Shown: in pieces, positions 1 to 9,670 of the stretch
Layout: every line of letters starts with the position of its first letter
How positions within the stretch are numbered: position 1 is the stretch's first letter
DNA from: Crateriforma spongiae
Lineage (GTDB): Bacteria > Planctomycetota > Planctomycetia > Pirellulales > Pirellulaceae
DNA length: 64,000 nucleotides
NCBI RefSeq assembly: GCF_012290005.1
Contig: NZ_JAAXMS010000010.1
Coordinates: forward strand, 62,001 to 126,000
Reading direction: 5' to 3'
Notes under the pieces: generated by a model
The model's input: the letters and a program-made list of their open reading frames with translations, nothing else
Databases searched by the model: none
What the model was told of the DNA's origin: nothing
Program-made: the position numbers and the translations under genes

Positions 1-705
1 CGACTGCAAGAATCGCCGGGCCGCGAACATCCGGTGCATCGATTTGTCATTGGCAAGACGCCGACGTTCTTGGTCGACATCGATCCCACGCTGATCGCCT
101 TCCGCATGTCGGTCGCGTTGCAGCCCGCACAACTGGACAGCCTACTGGGAATCAGCCAGCCGATCGTGGTCAGCTATTCCAACCCGACCGATGTCAGCTT
201 GTTGGGTACGTTGCGCATGGTCGGCCCGACGTCATGGCAGGTACAGTCACCGCTGCGACCTTGGGAGATTTTGCCGCACAAAGGCGCCCGTGAAGTTTTC
301 AATGTCATCTTGGAAAACGACACCACCGTCGGCGATTACGAGATCCCAATCCGGTTCCAATTTCAAACCACGCCGCCGCGTTCCATCACCGTGTACCGTG
401 ACATGCACATCGGTCCCGAAGGCCTGGAATTGCAGGCGACAACGCGGATGGTCGGGTCGGAAATGCTGGTCCAGTTGGAATTGACCAACTCCGGACCGCG
501 AACGCGTACATATCAGTTCATCCTGTTTCCGCGAAACGGACGCCAGGACAAACGTCTGATCTTGAGCGTCCAACCGGGCAAGACCGTGAAGCGTTTCTTT
601 GGACTTGAAGACGGCGAAGAACTGGTCGGCCAAACGATGTGGCTTCGCGCGATCGAACAAGATTCCGATCGCGTGCTGAACTACACGATCACTGGAACTC
701 GCTAG
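1..705 (+). CDS. C-terminal part of an exported protein of unknown function (5' end outside window)
   Basis: The reading frame is open from the first base to the stop at 703-705, so this is the 3' end of a larger gene. An internal GTG at 34 would give 223 residues, but nothing suggests a true start there. The visible part is rich in beta-strand-like segments, with phrases such as 'SNPTDVSLLGTL', 'VILENDTTVGDYEIPIRF' and 'LELTNSGPRTRTYQFILFP'. These resemble NEW3/immunoglobulin-like domains that follow a larger extracellular domain. No catalytic motif is visible. The gene converges on aroA, with 46 bases between the stops. Function unknown; a secreted or membrane-anchored planctomycete protein is my inference. 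Confidence 0.7.
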   Translation, partial: RLQESPGREHPVHRFVIGKTPTFLVDIDPTLIAFRMSVALQPAQLDSLLGISQPIVVSYSNPTDVSLLGTLRMVGPTSWQVQSPLRPWEILPHKGAREVFNVILENDTTVGDYEIPIRFQFQTTPPRSITVYRDMHIGPEGLELQATTRMVGSEMLVQLELTNSGPRTRTYQFILFPRNGRQDKRLILSVQPGKTVKRFFGLEDGEELVGQTMWLRAIEQDSDRVLNYTITGTR

Positions 706-751
706 GTCGGTTTCAAGCAACACGGTGCGCTGCCGCGTTGAAGACCAGCGT

Positions 752-2149
752 CTAGTCGTCCGAATCGTTCCGCCAAACGTGCGACTGGCCGATCAAAGCT
801 TCCAGGTCGGCGAAGTAATTCGGATAGGTCTTGGCGGTACAGGCGGGGTTCTCAATCTGGACGCCGGAGATCCGCAGCCCAACCAAAGCCAGACTCATCG
901 CCATCCGGTGATCGTGATACGTGGCCAAGCGGATCGGCGGTGCGTCCTGGTTACGGCGAACCTGCGATTCATCCAAGGGGTGAATCGTCATGCCGTCATC
1001 ATGCTCATCGACGGTCGCGCCCAACTTTCGAAGTTCACACGCCAAATCGCCGATCCGATCGGTTTCTTTGAACCGGTTATGCGCCACCCCACGCACGCGG
1101 GTCGGCCCGTCCGCGAACAAGGCGACCACGGCAAGCGTTTGAACGGTGTCGCTGATCGCGTTCATGTCGACATCGATCCCCGTCAACCGTTGGCCAGGTG
1201 GGACACCCTGGACCGTCATTTGGCCGTCCGACTTTTCGACGACACAGCCCATCTGGGCCAAAACATCGACCAAGCCGACGTCGCCCTGCAATGCATCCAA
1301 CGCCAACCCTTGCACCGTGACTTTGCCGCCCGTGATTGCCGCCGCGGCCCAAAAATAACTGGCGGCCGACGCATCGGGTTCGATGTCATATTCGACCGGT
1401 TGATAGGCAACCGGTTCGATGACGACTTTCAAAGTTGAAGCCCCCGATTCGGCTTGCGAATCCTTCAGATGCACCACGGCACCGAAATCCGCCATCACTT
1501 TGGCCGTCATGTCGACGTAGGGCCGCGATACCAATTCGCCAGACACTTCGATAACGGTGGGCTGGCCGGACGCGGCGATAGGTCCGGCCATCATCAATCC
1601 ACTCAGGTACTGGCTACTGACGCTGCCACGGACTTTCAATTGGTGGCCATTCCATCCGCGGCCTTCCATGCAAACCGGCGGGCACCCGCCATCGGATTCG
1701 GTCACGATGCGGCCGTCGATGACCGATGCGATGGCGTCAGTCAGATCGCCGATCGGTCGCTGATGCATCCGCGGCACCCCCGACAGACGATAGTCGCCGC
1801 CGGCGGCCGACAGCGCGGCGGTTAAAAAGCGGATCGTGGTACCGCTGTTGGCGATGAACAGTTCGGCCGGCCCGTCGACTTTGGTGGATGCGTTGGGATC
1901 TCCACGACGTCCACCAACGGTGATCTCCGTCCCGTCGCCGGAAACGTCGATGTCCCAACCGACTTGGCGAAGTGCCGCGACCATGACCTCGGTGTCTTCG
2001 CTTCGCAATGCGCCATGCAACACCGCCGGTGATTTGCCAACCGCAAACGCCGCACAGATCAACGCCCGGTTGGTCAAGCTTTTGCTGCCTGGCGGCCGGA
2101 TCGATCCGACCACCGGTGGCGATGGCCGAACCTCCACGGTGCAATTCAT
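752..2149 (-). CDS. aroA: 3-phosphoshikimate 1-carboxyvinyltransferase (EPSP synthase)
   Basis: Transfers the enolpyruvyl group of PEP to shikimate-3-phosphate, the sixth step of the shikimate pathway, in the cytoplasm. Family motifs appear in order: 'PGSKSLTNRALI' near the N-terminus, 'NSGTTIRFLTAAL', 'MHQRPIGDLTDA', 'SSQYLSGLMMAGP', the loop 'HNRFKETDR', and 'YHDHRMAMSLALVGL' near the C-terminus. The length of about 465 residues is slightly above the usual 430-450. I chose the ATG at 2149, just before 'NCTVEVRPSPP'. An in-frame ATG at 2233 would add 28 polar residues that look unlike the family. Neither start has a recognisable Shine-Dalgarno sequence. The gene stands alone, away from other aro genes. 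Confidence 0.95.
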   Translation of the reverse strand: MNCTVEVRPSPPVVGSIRPPGSKSLTNRALICAAFAVGKSPAVLHGALRSEDTEVMVAALRQVGWDIDVSGDGTEITVGGRRGDPNASTKVDGPAELFIANSGTTIRFLTAALSAAGGDYRLSGVPRMHQRPIGDLTDAIASVIDGRIVTESDGGCPPVCMEGRGWNGHQLKVRGSVSSQYLSGLMMAGPIAASGQPTVIEVSGELVSRPYVDMTAKVMADFGAVVHLKDSQAESGASTLKVVIEPVAYQPVEYDIEPDASAASYFWAAAAITGGKVTVQGLALDALQGDVGLVDVLAQMGCVVEKSDGQMTVQGVPPGQRLTGIDVDMNAISDTVQTLAVVALFADGPTRVRGVAHNRFKETDRIGDLACELRKLGATVDEHDDGMTIHPLDESQVRRNQDAPPIRLATYHDHRMAMSLALVGLRISGVQIENPACTAKTYPNYFADLEALIGQSHVWRNDSDD

Positions 2150-2314
2150 CGATGCGTGATCGATCGACGTTTTTGCCGCGGCGGGGTCGTCGGAGTGTTG
2201 CGAACCGTTGGGTTCAGATTCAGATCTTGTCATCAGTCGACGGCTGTGGGTCGTGCCGCCGAAGCGGACGCCGAAAAACGCGTCGGATCAGATAGAACAA
2301 CCAAAGACCGAAAA

Positions 2315-2635
2315 TCAAACGGCCACCGACGCGTCATGGTCCGGAATGATCAGGGCCCCCACGATCATCAACGCCAGCGTGCTCATGTGAAAAATCCATG
2401 CGTCGTCGCAAACGATGACCGTTCGGAGGGTGACGATCGTAATCACCAACAGGCAGGCGAAAAACCGCCGTTGTGCCTTTACCAACGACTCTCCGCTGGC
2501 CAATTTCGCACTTAACAGCGTGGATACCCCGATCACAGGCATCGCCATCGTGCTAAGCACCGAAGCCATCAACGTGGAATCCAGCAACAAATTGGTTGCC
2601 AACGACAGTGATCCGAAGACCGTTTCGAACAGCAT
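2315..2635 (-). CDS. Small hydrophobic membrane protein, unknown function
   Basis: About 106 residues from the ATG at 2635 ('MLFETVFGSLSLATNLLLD'). The frame is open 19 codons further upstream, but that extension is Arg/Cys-rich and unlikely to be coding. Roughly three hydrophobic stretches are visible: around 'VLSTMAMPVIGVSTLL', 'FFACLLVITIVTLRTVIV' and 'MSTLALMIVGALII'. This suggests a small polytopic inner-membrane protein. It lies upstream of aroA on the same strand and could be cotranscribed with it. I do not recognise the family. Confidence 0.55.
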   Translation of the reverse strand: MLFETVFGSLSLATNLLLDSTLMASVLSTMAMPVIGVSTLLSAKLASGESLVKAQRRFFACLLVITIVTLRTVIVCDDAWIFHMSTLALMIVGALIIPDHDASVAV

Positions 2636-2924
2636 GGGCGAAAATCCTTTTTCGCGACATGAACAGAAGATAAGCCGAACGCGTTGTCGCAAGTCCCCCC
2701 GGATCGGCGAAACATCGACTTGAGTGATTTTGCAAAATTTTCCGGAATTTCCTCAAGATCGCTTCATCCCTCAAATTCGACGCAATCGTCACAGTTTGAC
2801 TCAGGCGACGGCACCACGGCGGTCGATCAAACCCGACAAGCCGCCGATGCACTGCGTTGACGGCCCGTTCCGAGCAGCACGCATCCGAATTCGGCACCTC
2901 CCCCAAACGCCTCCGTCGACCGCC

Positions 2925-3455
2925 ATGTTCACCCGACCAGATCGACCGATCCTAACGATCATCCGTCGTCCCCGACCGGCACAGGGCCCATCACGCGGCA
3001 TCACCACAGCGACCTGTTCACGTGCGGTCCGCCGTGCAAAGTGGCTGGCGATTGCCGTGGCCGCGACCACACTGACGGGATGCCGGCTGTGTTCGACCTG
3101 TGAAATGGAAGACTACTCGGCATACGGCGGCATCTGGGAACGCACACAACGCGACAGCGGGCGGGTGGGCAGCCTGTTCGATCCTGCGGGCGTTCGTGGT
3201 GCCAGCCTGGCCAGCAAATCGGACCCGCCGTCGGCCGCCGAACTGGAACGACGTCGCCAACAATCTTTTGCCGAACCCGAATCCGGCGGCGATGGATCAT
3301 CCGGCGACGTTGACAACGGATCGCAAGGCGATGCCCCGCCAAGCGGCGGGAACAGCCCGGATGTCGAAGATACGCCCAAGCCCGACCTGGAAGAACTGAA
3401 ACTGGAAGACATCGACGTCACGATGAAGCCGCTGGAATTCCCACGTCTGCACTGA
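2925..3455 (+). CDS. Putative lipoprotein, unknown function
   Basis: From the ATG at 2925 the protein has about 176 residues. A basic N-terminus is followed by a hydrophobic segment ending in a lipobox, 'TTLTGC', so the mature N-terminus would be a lipidated Cys in the cell envelope. The mature part has 'CSTCEMEDYSAYGGIWERTQRDSGRVGSLFDPAGV', a low-complexity acidic linker rich in Gly, Ser, Asp and Pro, and a C-terminus of alternating Leu/Glu/Asp. An upstream in-frame ATG at 2724 exists, but the segment it adds looks random. Converges with the UvrA-family gene. Function unknown. Confidence 0.65.
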   Translation: MFTRPDRPILTIIRRPRPAQGPSRGITTATCSRAVRRAKWLAIAVAATTLTGCRLCSTCEMEDYSAYGGIWERTQRDSGRVGSLFDPAGVRGASLASKSDPPSAAELERRRQQSFAEPESGGDGSSGDVDNGSQGDAPPSGGNSPDVEDTPKPDLEELKLEDIDVTMKPLEFPRLH

Positions 3456-3508
3456 CCGATTCGATCCTGATCTGCGGGACGACGGAAAGCGACGGTGCCT
3501 AAAGCAGG

Positions 3509-6361
3509 CTAGTCCTCCGCCCAGCGACGCAAACAATCCGCCGTCGCGCCCTGACCGTCGGTGATGATTTGTTCTGGTGTTCCGGTGGCAACCACTTGGC
3601 CACCGTTTTCCGCCGCGCCCGGCCCCAAGTCGATCAAATAGTCGGCCGCTCGCATCATCAGCGGATGGTGTTCGACGACGATCATCGAATGCCCGTCGGC
3701 GATCAAGGCGTCAAAACAATCGACCAATCGGACGATGTCCGCGAAGTGCAATCCGGTGGTCGGTTCATCCATGATGAACAACGTCTTGCGTTTCGTCTGA
3801 CTAGCCAGAAACGCGGCCAGCTTCAACCGCTGACCTTCACCACTGGAAAGCGTCGTCGCCCCTTGGCCAAGCGTGACATAGTCCAACCCGACGTCGATCA
3901 TGCGTTTCAAACGCGATTGGACTTTGGCGTGACCGCGAAAAAAGTGGTACGCCTGGTTGACCGTCATTGCCAACACATCGGCGATGCTGCGATCACGATA
4001 ATGAGCCTGCAGAATTTCGGGGCGGAATCGTGTCCCACGGCATTCGGGACACTGCATGCTGACGTCCGCCAGAAACTGCATGTCGACTTCCAAAACGCCC
4101 GCACCTTCACAGCGTGGGCATTGGCCTTTGCTGCTGTTGAAGCTGAAGTGACCGGGGGTCAGGTTCATCGTTTTGGCTTGGACAGTTTCCGCAAAGACCT
4201 TCCGTATCGGATCAAACGCTTTGACAAAGGTCACCGGACAACTGCGGGCGCTGCGGCTGATCGGCGACTGGTCGACCAACAGACAATCGTTCAGCCCGAC
4301 CAAGCCCCCGATCGATCCCAGCGGCAAGACATCACCGGATCGATCGACCGCTCGGGTTCCCAAGTCCGCGCATACTGCCGGATACAACGTATCGTGCACC
4401 AGCGAACTCTTGCCGCTGCCTGAAACACCGGTGACCAAACACATCACGCCACGCGGAATGTCGACATCGATCGATTGCAAGTTGTGTCCATCGGCCCCGC
4501 GGATTTGGATCCAGCCGGTCGGCTTTCGCGGTGTGCGGTGCGTCAACGTCCTGCCTGATTCGCGACGCAGATAGCCCGCGGTGATCGATTGACGGCTGCG
4601 CAGCAGCTGTTTGGGAGTCCCGTCGAAGACGACTTCGCCACCACCAACGCCCGCATCCGGGCCGATTTCGATCACGCGATCGGCCAAACGTATCAGCGTT
4701 TCATCGTGTTCAACGACGACCACAGTGTTGCCGCGATTCTGCAGCCGGACGATGGATTCGACCAAGCGGTCGACGTCCGCCGGATGCAGCCCCGCGGTCG
4801 GTTCGTCCAGAACATACAGCATGTTGATCAGGTCGCTGCCCAACGCGCCGGTCAACGCCACCCGCTGGGTTTCGCCTCCCGATAAAGTCCGCAGCGTCCG
4901 GTCCAACTGCAAGTAGCCCAGTCCGACCGAATCCAAGAACTGCAAGCGGCGAGTGATCTGGTGCACCGGCTCCGATGCAATGTCTTGCTTGGATCCTTGC
5001 CATTGCATTGCGTTCAAGAAATCACCGACATGCGATGCGGACATGGCCATCACATCGGCGATTGATCGGTCACCGATTCGATAAGCCAACACTTCGTCGC
5101 GCAGCCGTTTCCCGTGACAATCCGGACAGGTCCGATAGCTGCGATAGCGTGAAGCAAAAATGCGGATGTGCATTTTGTACTTCTTGCGATCCAGCCAAGC
5201 GAAGAATCCGTCCAGCCCGCCGAAGTCTCGCTCGGGCACACCGCCGATGATCCACTTCAGATGCTTTTTCTTCAACTTTTTGAACGGAACATCCACCGGG
5301 ATGTCATAGTCGTCGGCCAAAGCCAACAGTTCATCCAACTCATGACGATACGACGGCGTATTCCACGGCGCGATCGCGCCTTCGGCGATCGACTTGTCAC
5401 GATCCGGGACCACCAAGTCCATATCCACGTCGACGACATCGCCGAAGCCTTCGCAGGTCGGGCAGGCCCCCAGCGGATGATTGAAATTGAACAACCGTGG
5501 CACGGGATCAGGAAAATCGATGTCACAGGATTCGCAGCGTCGCGACCGGCTGATCACTCGCCGCTGAAACGAACGCCCGTCCACCTCCATCACCGATGCG
5601 GACCAAGGTTCGGCGCCGAAATCATCCGGCGTTTGGGCCAGCACGACGGCTTTTCCATAGCCTTCGGTCATCGCGGTTTCCAGCGATTCGGTCAGCCGGC
5701 TGAGATCATCACGACCGGAAACCCGGTCGACCACGACGATCGCTTCCGTTCCGCCGCGTCCCACTTTCGCCGCCATCGGACGCCGGTCCTCATCGGACAG
5801 CCGAAACGTCTGGCCTCCGATGATCAGCCGCACATAACCTTCCTGCTGTAAACCCAACAGAATCTCCGATGCGTCCTTGCGGTTGGGCAAATGCACGGGG
5901 AACCCGATCACCGAACGAGTCGATTCGCCCAGCGACCGCATTTGCGCGGCTACCGTTTCCGGATCGTCGGCCACCACCGGTTTGCCACAAGACGGGCAAA
6001 TCAGATCGGCGGCTTTGGCGAACAACAGCCGCAAGTGATCGGCGATGTCGGTGGCGGTGGCGACGGTGCTGCGGTTCGTCTTGGTGGTGCCCTTGCGTGT
6101 GACGGCCAAAGCCGGTGGGATGCCGGTGATTTGGTCACAGTCGGGCTTGTCCAGACGTTCCAGATATTGCCGCGCGTATGCGGAAAAACTTTCGATGTAA
6201 CATCGCTGGCCTTCGGCATACAAAGTATCCAGGGCCAGCGACGTTTTCCCGCTGCCCGACAGCCCACACACGGCCACCAGCGCACCGTGCGGAATGTCCA
6301 CATCGATATTTTTCAGGTTGTGAACGCGGCATCCCCGCACCCCGATGACAGATCCAGCCAA
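3509..6361 (-). CDS. uvrA: UvrA-family excinuclease ATPase (possible UvrA paralogue)
   Basis: A damage-recognition ATPase of nucleotide excision repair, normally acting as a UvrA2-UvrB complex. The 950 residues match the family length. The N-terminal ATPase has Walker A 'GLSGSGKTS' and the typical 'FSAYARQYLERLDKP'. The first zinc module is 'CESCDIDFPDP...GACPTCEGFG', followed by signature 'LSGGETQRVAL' and 'LYVLDEPTAGLHPAD'. The second half has 'GVSGSGKSS', a second zinc module 'CPRCEGAG...CPECRGTR', and 'FIMDEPTTGLHFADI'. The second signature reads 'LSSGEGQRLKLA' instead of LSGGEAQRVKLA, which suggests a paralogous branch. The start is TTG at 6361; only nine more sense codons lie upstream before a stop, so the N-terminus is well bounded. 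No LexA-like site was noticed upstream. Confidence 0.93.
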   Translation of the reverse strand: MAGSVIGVRGCRVHNLKNIDVDIPHGALVAVCGLSGSGKTSLALDTLYAEGQRCYIESFSAYARQYLERLDKPDCDQITGIPPALAVTRKGTTKTNRSTVATATDIADHLRLLFAKAADLICPSCGKPVVADDPETVAAQMRSLGESTRSVIGFPVHLPNRKDASEILLGLQQEGYVRLIIGGQTFRLSDEDRRPMAAKVGRGGTEAIVVVDRVSGRDDLSRLTESLETAMTEGYGKAVVLAQTPDDFGAEPWSASVMEVDGRSFQRRVISRSRRCESCDIDFPDPVPRLFNFNHPLGACPTCEGFGDVVDVDMDLVVPDRDKSIAEGAIAPWNTPSYRHELDELLALADDYDIPVDVPFKKLKKKHLKWIIGGVPERDFGGLDGFFAWLDRKKYKMHIRIFASRYRSYRTCPDCHGKRLRDEVLAYRIGDRSIADVMAMSASHVGDFLNAMQWQGSKQDIASEPVHQITRRLQFLDSVGLGYLQLDRTLRTLSGGETQRVALTGALGSDLINMLYVLDEPTAGLHPADVDRLVESIVRLQNRGNTVVVVEHDETLIRLADRVIEIGPDAGVGGGEVVFDGTPKQLLRSRQSITAGYLRRESGRTLTHRTPRKPTGWIQIRGADGHNLQSIDVDIPRGVMCLVTGVSGSGKSSLVHDTLYPAVCADLGTRAVDRSGDVLPLGSIGGLVGLNDCLLVDQSPISRSARSCPVTFVKAFDPIRKVFAETVQAKTMNLTPGHFSFNSSKGQCPRCEGAGVLEVDMQFLADVSMQCPECRGTRFRPEILQAHYRDRSIADVLAMTVNQAYHFFRGHAKVQSRLKRMIDVGLDYVTLGQGATTLSSGEGQRLKLAAFLASQTKRKTLFIMDEPTTGLHFADIVRLVDCFDALIADGHSMIVVEHHPLMMRAADYLIDLGPGAAENGGQVVATGTPEQIITDGQGATADCLRRWAED

Positions 6362-6595
6362 ACGAATTTCCCGTGTCGTCGATCGTTCGCGTCAAAACAA
6401 TTTTTGCGGCCAACGGTGGCGATGATTCGCCGACCGACAAAGGCCCGCAATTGTGGCGGCATTGTTTCGGGTCAACAATGGTCGACCTGACCCGCCGCAA
6501 CCCCGCGGCCAGCGCCCCCGCTGAAACGAACCACCGATCGCCCAGCGATCCCATTGCCGTCGCCCCCCGGCCGGCGTGCACCACGAGCCCTTGGC

Positions 6596-7135
6596 ATGAG
6601 CACCAGCGAATCCCACGTTTCATCATCCGATGCCGACACCCCCGCTGGTGTCCGCACCGACCAACTAGCGCCGACGCCACGGCTGTCCAGTCGCGGTCTG
6701 TCGATTGCATTGTTGATGACCTGCCTGTTGCCCCTTTGCGGGCTTAGCCTGTACGCCGTTTTGTTCGGCCGAGCGGCCCAGCACACGCTGGATGTCAACG
6801 TCCAGCTGGACCGTCGCGCGGTTCCCGCCGTGGGCGGCGGCGGTGCGTTTTTGACCGAAGTGGTTGTGATCGAAAACCAGTCGGATCACGATATCCCCAA
6901 CCTGACGGTCGATTTGAACGGACAGTATTTCCTGTACCAAGACGCACCGCTGTCGCAGGACGACACGCTGGTCGTGCCGCAAAACATCTTTGCCACCAAA
7001 AGCAACCAGCGTTTCGTTCCGGGCCGCTATCCGATCACCGATGTCACCGTGACCGGCCGCCTGCCCAGCGGTGCCCGCGGCGTGACCGAAACGTTGTTCG
7101 ATCCTGAAACCGGTGCCGCCATCGACCACGAATGA
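6596..7135 (+). CDS. Single-pass membrane protein, unknown function
   Basis: About 179 residues from the ATG at 6596. A Ser/Asp/Pro-rich cytoplasmic stretch comes first, then one transmembrane helix ('LSIALLMTCLLPLCGLSLYAVLFG', roughly residues 35-58), then an outside domain with beta-strand character ('FLTEVVVIENQSDHDIPNLTVDLNGQYFLYQDAPL'). The stop at 7135 is 22 bases before the S9 peptidase start, so the two are probably cotranscribed. The domain may be a small Ig-like or accessory fold. I do not recognise a family. Confidence 0.7.
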   Translation: MSTSESHVSSSDADTPAGVRTDQLAPTPRLSSRGLSIALLMTCLLPLCGLSLYAVLFGRAAQHTLDVNVQLDRRAVPAVGGGGAFLTEVVVIENQSDHDIPNLTVDLNGQYFLYQDAPLSQDDTLVVPQNIFATKSNQRFVPGRYPITDVTVTGRLPSGARGVTETLFDPETGAAIDHE

Positions 7136-7157
7136 CGTCTTCGCGAGACCCAACCCT

Positions 7158-9650
7158 ATGCGCGACCGTGCCAAACCAAGCTCCGTACCGTCCGCATCGC
7201 GGTTGTCGTCAACACATTGGTGGCGTGTGATTTGGCTGTGCGTTCTTGTCGCGTGGATCGGCAACGCGGGGTCAAGTTTCGGCCAGGGCAGCCGCAGTGA
7301 CTACCAGCGCTGGGAAACGCTGGATCGTACCGTCGCCGGCAAAGTCTTTCGCAACGACGTTTCGGCTCATTGGATCAACGACGATCTGTTTTGGTACCGC
7401 GTGCGAACCCGCGACCATGGCGAACGGTTTGTGGTGGTCAACGCCGCGACCGGGAAAAAGTCGTCCGACTATGACCGCGACCAGCTTCGTGATGCCATTG
7501 CCAGCGATGCCGACGACGTGGACATCGATTCGATTTTTGGGCTGAAACCACGTCGAACCATCGCGTCCAGCCATTACCGTGGTTCGCCCACCAGCATCGA
7601 ATTTGACAACCGCACGAACCAGGACTTGAAGGTCCATTACCGCAGCGGCGACGGCACGGAGCGGTACTACGGTGATGTCAAAGCCGGCGCGTCACGACAG
7701 TGGTCCACCTACGACGGCCACGCGTGGGTCTTGCGGGACGCGGACGGCAAAGCGGTCGCCTGTTTTGTTGCCGATACGACACCGGGCATCGCCGTGATCG
7801 ATGCGGACACCCCACGCCCCGCGGCCGCCCAACCCGGGCGCCGACGCGACGAATCACGTCGGCAGAAATCGCCCGACGAAGCGTGGGAAATTCGTATCGA
7901 CGACCACAACGTTCACCTGACCCATCGAGACGACCAAGCCAAAAAGTGGTCCACCGCCGACGGGTCGCGGCAAAACGAATATGGTGGGCGAATTCACTGG
8001 TCGCCCGATTCGAATCACTTCGTCGTGATGAAAACGCGACCGGGAACACGACGTAAAATCCATCTGATCGATTCGTCACCGGACGACAGCCATCACGGCA
8101 AACTGATCACCCTTGATTACGCCAAACCGGGTGACGACCTAGACGTTCGCACGTTGGTCTTGTTTTCCGCCGATGGTTCACGGCGTTTCGAGATCGACAA
8201 CACGCTGTTTCCAAATCCTTACCAGTTGTCCGATTTCCAGTGGGATCCCGATTCGTCGGGCTTCAGCTTCCTGTACAACCAACGCGGGCATCAGGTTTTG
8301 CGTCTGGTCCGGGTGAATGCGGACGACGGGTCGACGTCAACGCTGATCGATGAGACCAGTGAAACGTTCATCTGCTATTCCAGCAAGAAATATCTGCGTC
8401 GTCTGGCCAAAAGCGATGAAGCGATTTGGATGAGCGAACGCAGCGGCTGGAATCATCTGTATCTGGTCGATCAACAGTCCGGCAAGATGTCCAACATCAC
8501 ACACGGGTGCCTGGGCCTGGACGGCCAATTTGTGGTTCGCGGCGTGGACAAGGTCGATGCGGAGAAACGCCGAATTTGGTTAAAAGTCAGCGGTATCCAT
8601 CCGGGTGAAGATCCCTATCACGTTCATTTGTTGGCGGTCGACTTCGACGGCAATAATGCAACCGTTCTCACCGGGGGCAACGGCAATCATCGCTGGGAAT
8701 TCAGCCCGAACGGACGCTATCTGATTGACCAATACAGCCGTGTGGACCTGCCGAATCGATCGGTGCTGCGTGACGCGGAAACGGGCAAAAGCATCTGTGA
8801 ACTGGAAACGGCCGACATTCGCGCGCTGTTGGAAACCGGATGGCGTGTCCCGGAACGGTTTGTCGCCAAAGGTCGCGACGGCCAAACCGACATCCATGGA
8901 ATCATTGTCCGTCCAACCGGCTTTGATCCGCGACGGAAATACCCAGTGTTGGAATACATCTATGCCGGCCCCCACGGTTCATTTGTCCCCAAGTCGTTCG
9001 GCACGCATTCGCGGTTGTACAGAATGGCGGAACTGGGATTCATCGTCGTCCAAATCGATGGCATGGGCACCAATCACCGCAGCAAAGCCTTTCACGACGT
9101 GTGTTGGAAGAACCTGGGCGACAGTGGGTTTCCCGATCGCATCGCTTGGATGAAAGCGGCCGCGGAAACACGCCCCGAAATGGACCTCCGCCGCGTAGGC
9201 ATCTGGGGTGGTTCGGCCGGCGGACAAAGCGCACTTCGCGCGCTCTTGGCCCACGGCGATTTCTATCACGCAGCCGTCGCCGACTGTGGTTGCCACGACA
9301 ATCGCGTGGACAAGATCTGGTGGAACGAACAATGGATGGGTTGGCCGATCGGGCCCCACTACAAGGAACAATCCAACGTCACTTGTGCACATCAATTACA
9401 AGGCGATCTGATGCTGATCGTCGGTGAACTTGATCGCAACGTGGATCCGATCAGCACGATGCAGGTGGTCGATGCGTTGGTCCGTGCCGACAAGGACTTT
9501 GAACTGTTGGTCATGCCCGGCGTTGGTCACGGTGCGGCCGGGCATCCGTACGCGGCACGCCGGCAGGCTGATTTCTTTGTCCGCAAACTGCTGGGCCGCC
9601 AACCACGCTGGGACTCCGGCGACCGGAACAACGAACCGGTCACCGACTGA
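7158..9650 (+). CDS. Secreted S9-family serine peptidase (DPP IV-like prolyl oligopeptidase)
   Basis: 830 residues from the ATG at 7158, which follows the previous gene by 22 bases. A signal peptide ('[19 protein letters not shown]') directs export. The N-terminal half fits a DPP IV-type beta-propeller with repeated 'W..D' strands ('[15 protein letters not shown]', '[18 protein letters not shown]', '[15 protein letters not shown]'). The C-terminal alpha/beta-hydrolase domain has nucleophile Ser686 in 'GIWGGSAGG', Asp759 in 'GELDRNVDP' and His791 in '[10 protein letters not shown]'. The elbow GGSAGG differs from the common GWSYGG of DPP IV. Expected role: cleavage of dipeptides or short peptides in the periplasm or outside the cell. 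Converges with the ABC permease, 20 bases apart. Confidence 0.88.
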   Translation: MRDRAKPSSVPSASRLSSTHWWRVIWLCVLVAWIGNAGSSFGQGSRSDYQRWETLDRTVAGKVFRNDVSAHWINDDLFWYRVRTRDHGERFVVVNAATGKKSSDYDRDQLRDAIASDADDVDIDSIFGLKPRRTIASSHYRGSPTSIEFDNRTNQDLKVHYRSGDGTERYYGDVKAGASRQWSTYDGHAWVLRDADGKAVACFVADTTPGIAVIDADTPRPAAAQPGRRRDESRRQKSPDEAWEIRIDDHNVHLTHRDDQAKKWSTADGSRQNEYGGRIHWSPDSNHFVVMKTRPGTRRKIHLIDSSPDDSHHGKLITLDYAKPGDDLDVRTLVLFSADGSRRFEIDNTLFPNPYQLSDFQWDPDSSGFSFLYNQRGHQVLRLVRVNADDGSTSTLIDETSETFICYSSKKYLRRLAKSDEAIWMSERSGWNHLYLVDQQSGKMSNITHGCLGLDGQFVVRGVDKVDAEKRRIWLKVSGIHPGEDPYHVHLLAVDFDGNNATVLTGGNGNHRWEFSPNGRYLIDQYSRVDLPNRSVLRDAETGKSICELETADIRALLETGWRVPERFVAKGRDGQTDIHGIIVRPTGFDPRRKYPVLEYIYAGPHGSFVPKSFGTHSRLYRMAELGFIVVQIDGMGTNHRSKAFHDVCWKNLGDSGFPDRIAWMKAAAETRPEMDLRRVGIWGGSAGGQSALRALLAHGDFYHAAVADCGCHDNRVDKIWWNEQWMGWPIGPHYKEQSNVTCAHQLQGDLMLIVGELDRNVDPISTMQVVDALVRADKDFELLVMPGVGHGAAGHPYAARRQADFFVRKLLGRQPRWDSGDRNNEPVTD

Positions 9651-9670
9651 TCCAACGATTCGGCGAAGTC

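Noticed and set aside
5168-5851. Rightward 227-codon frame opposite the UvrA-family gene
   Set aside because: Antisense shadow of conserved zinc-module codons.
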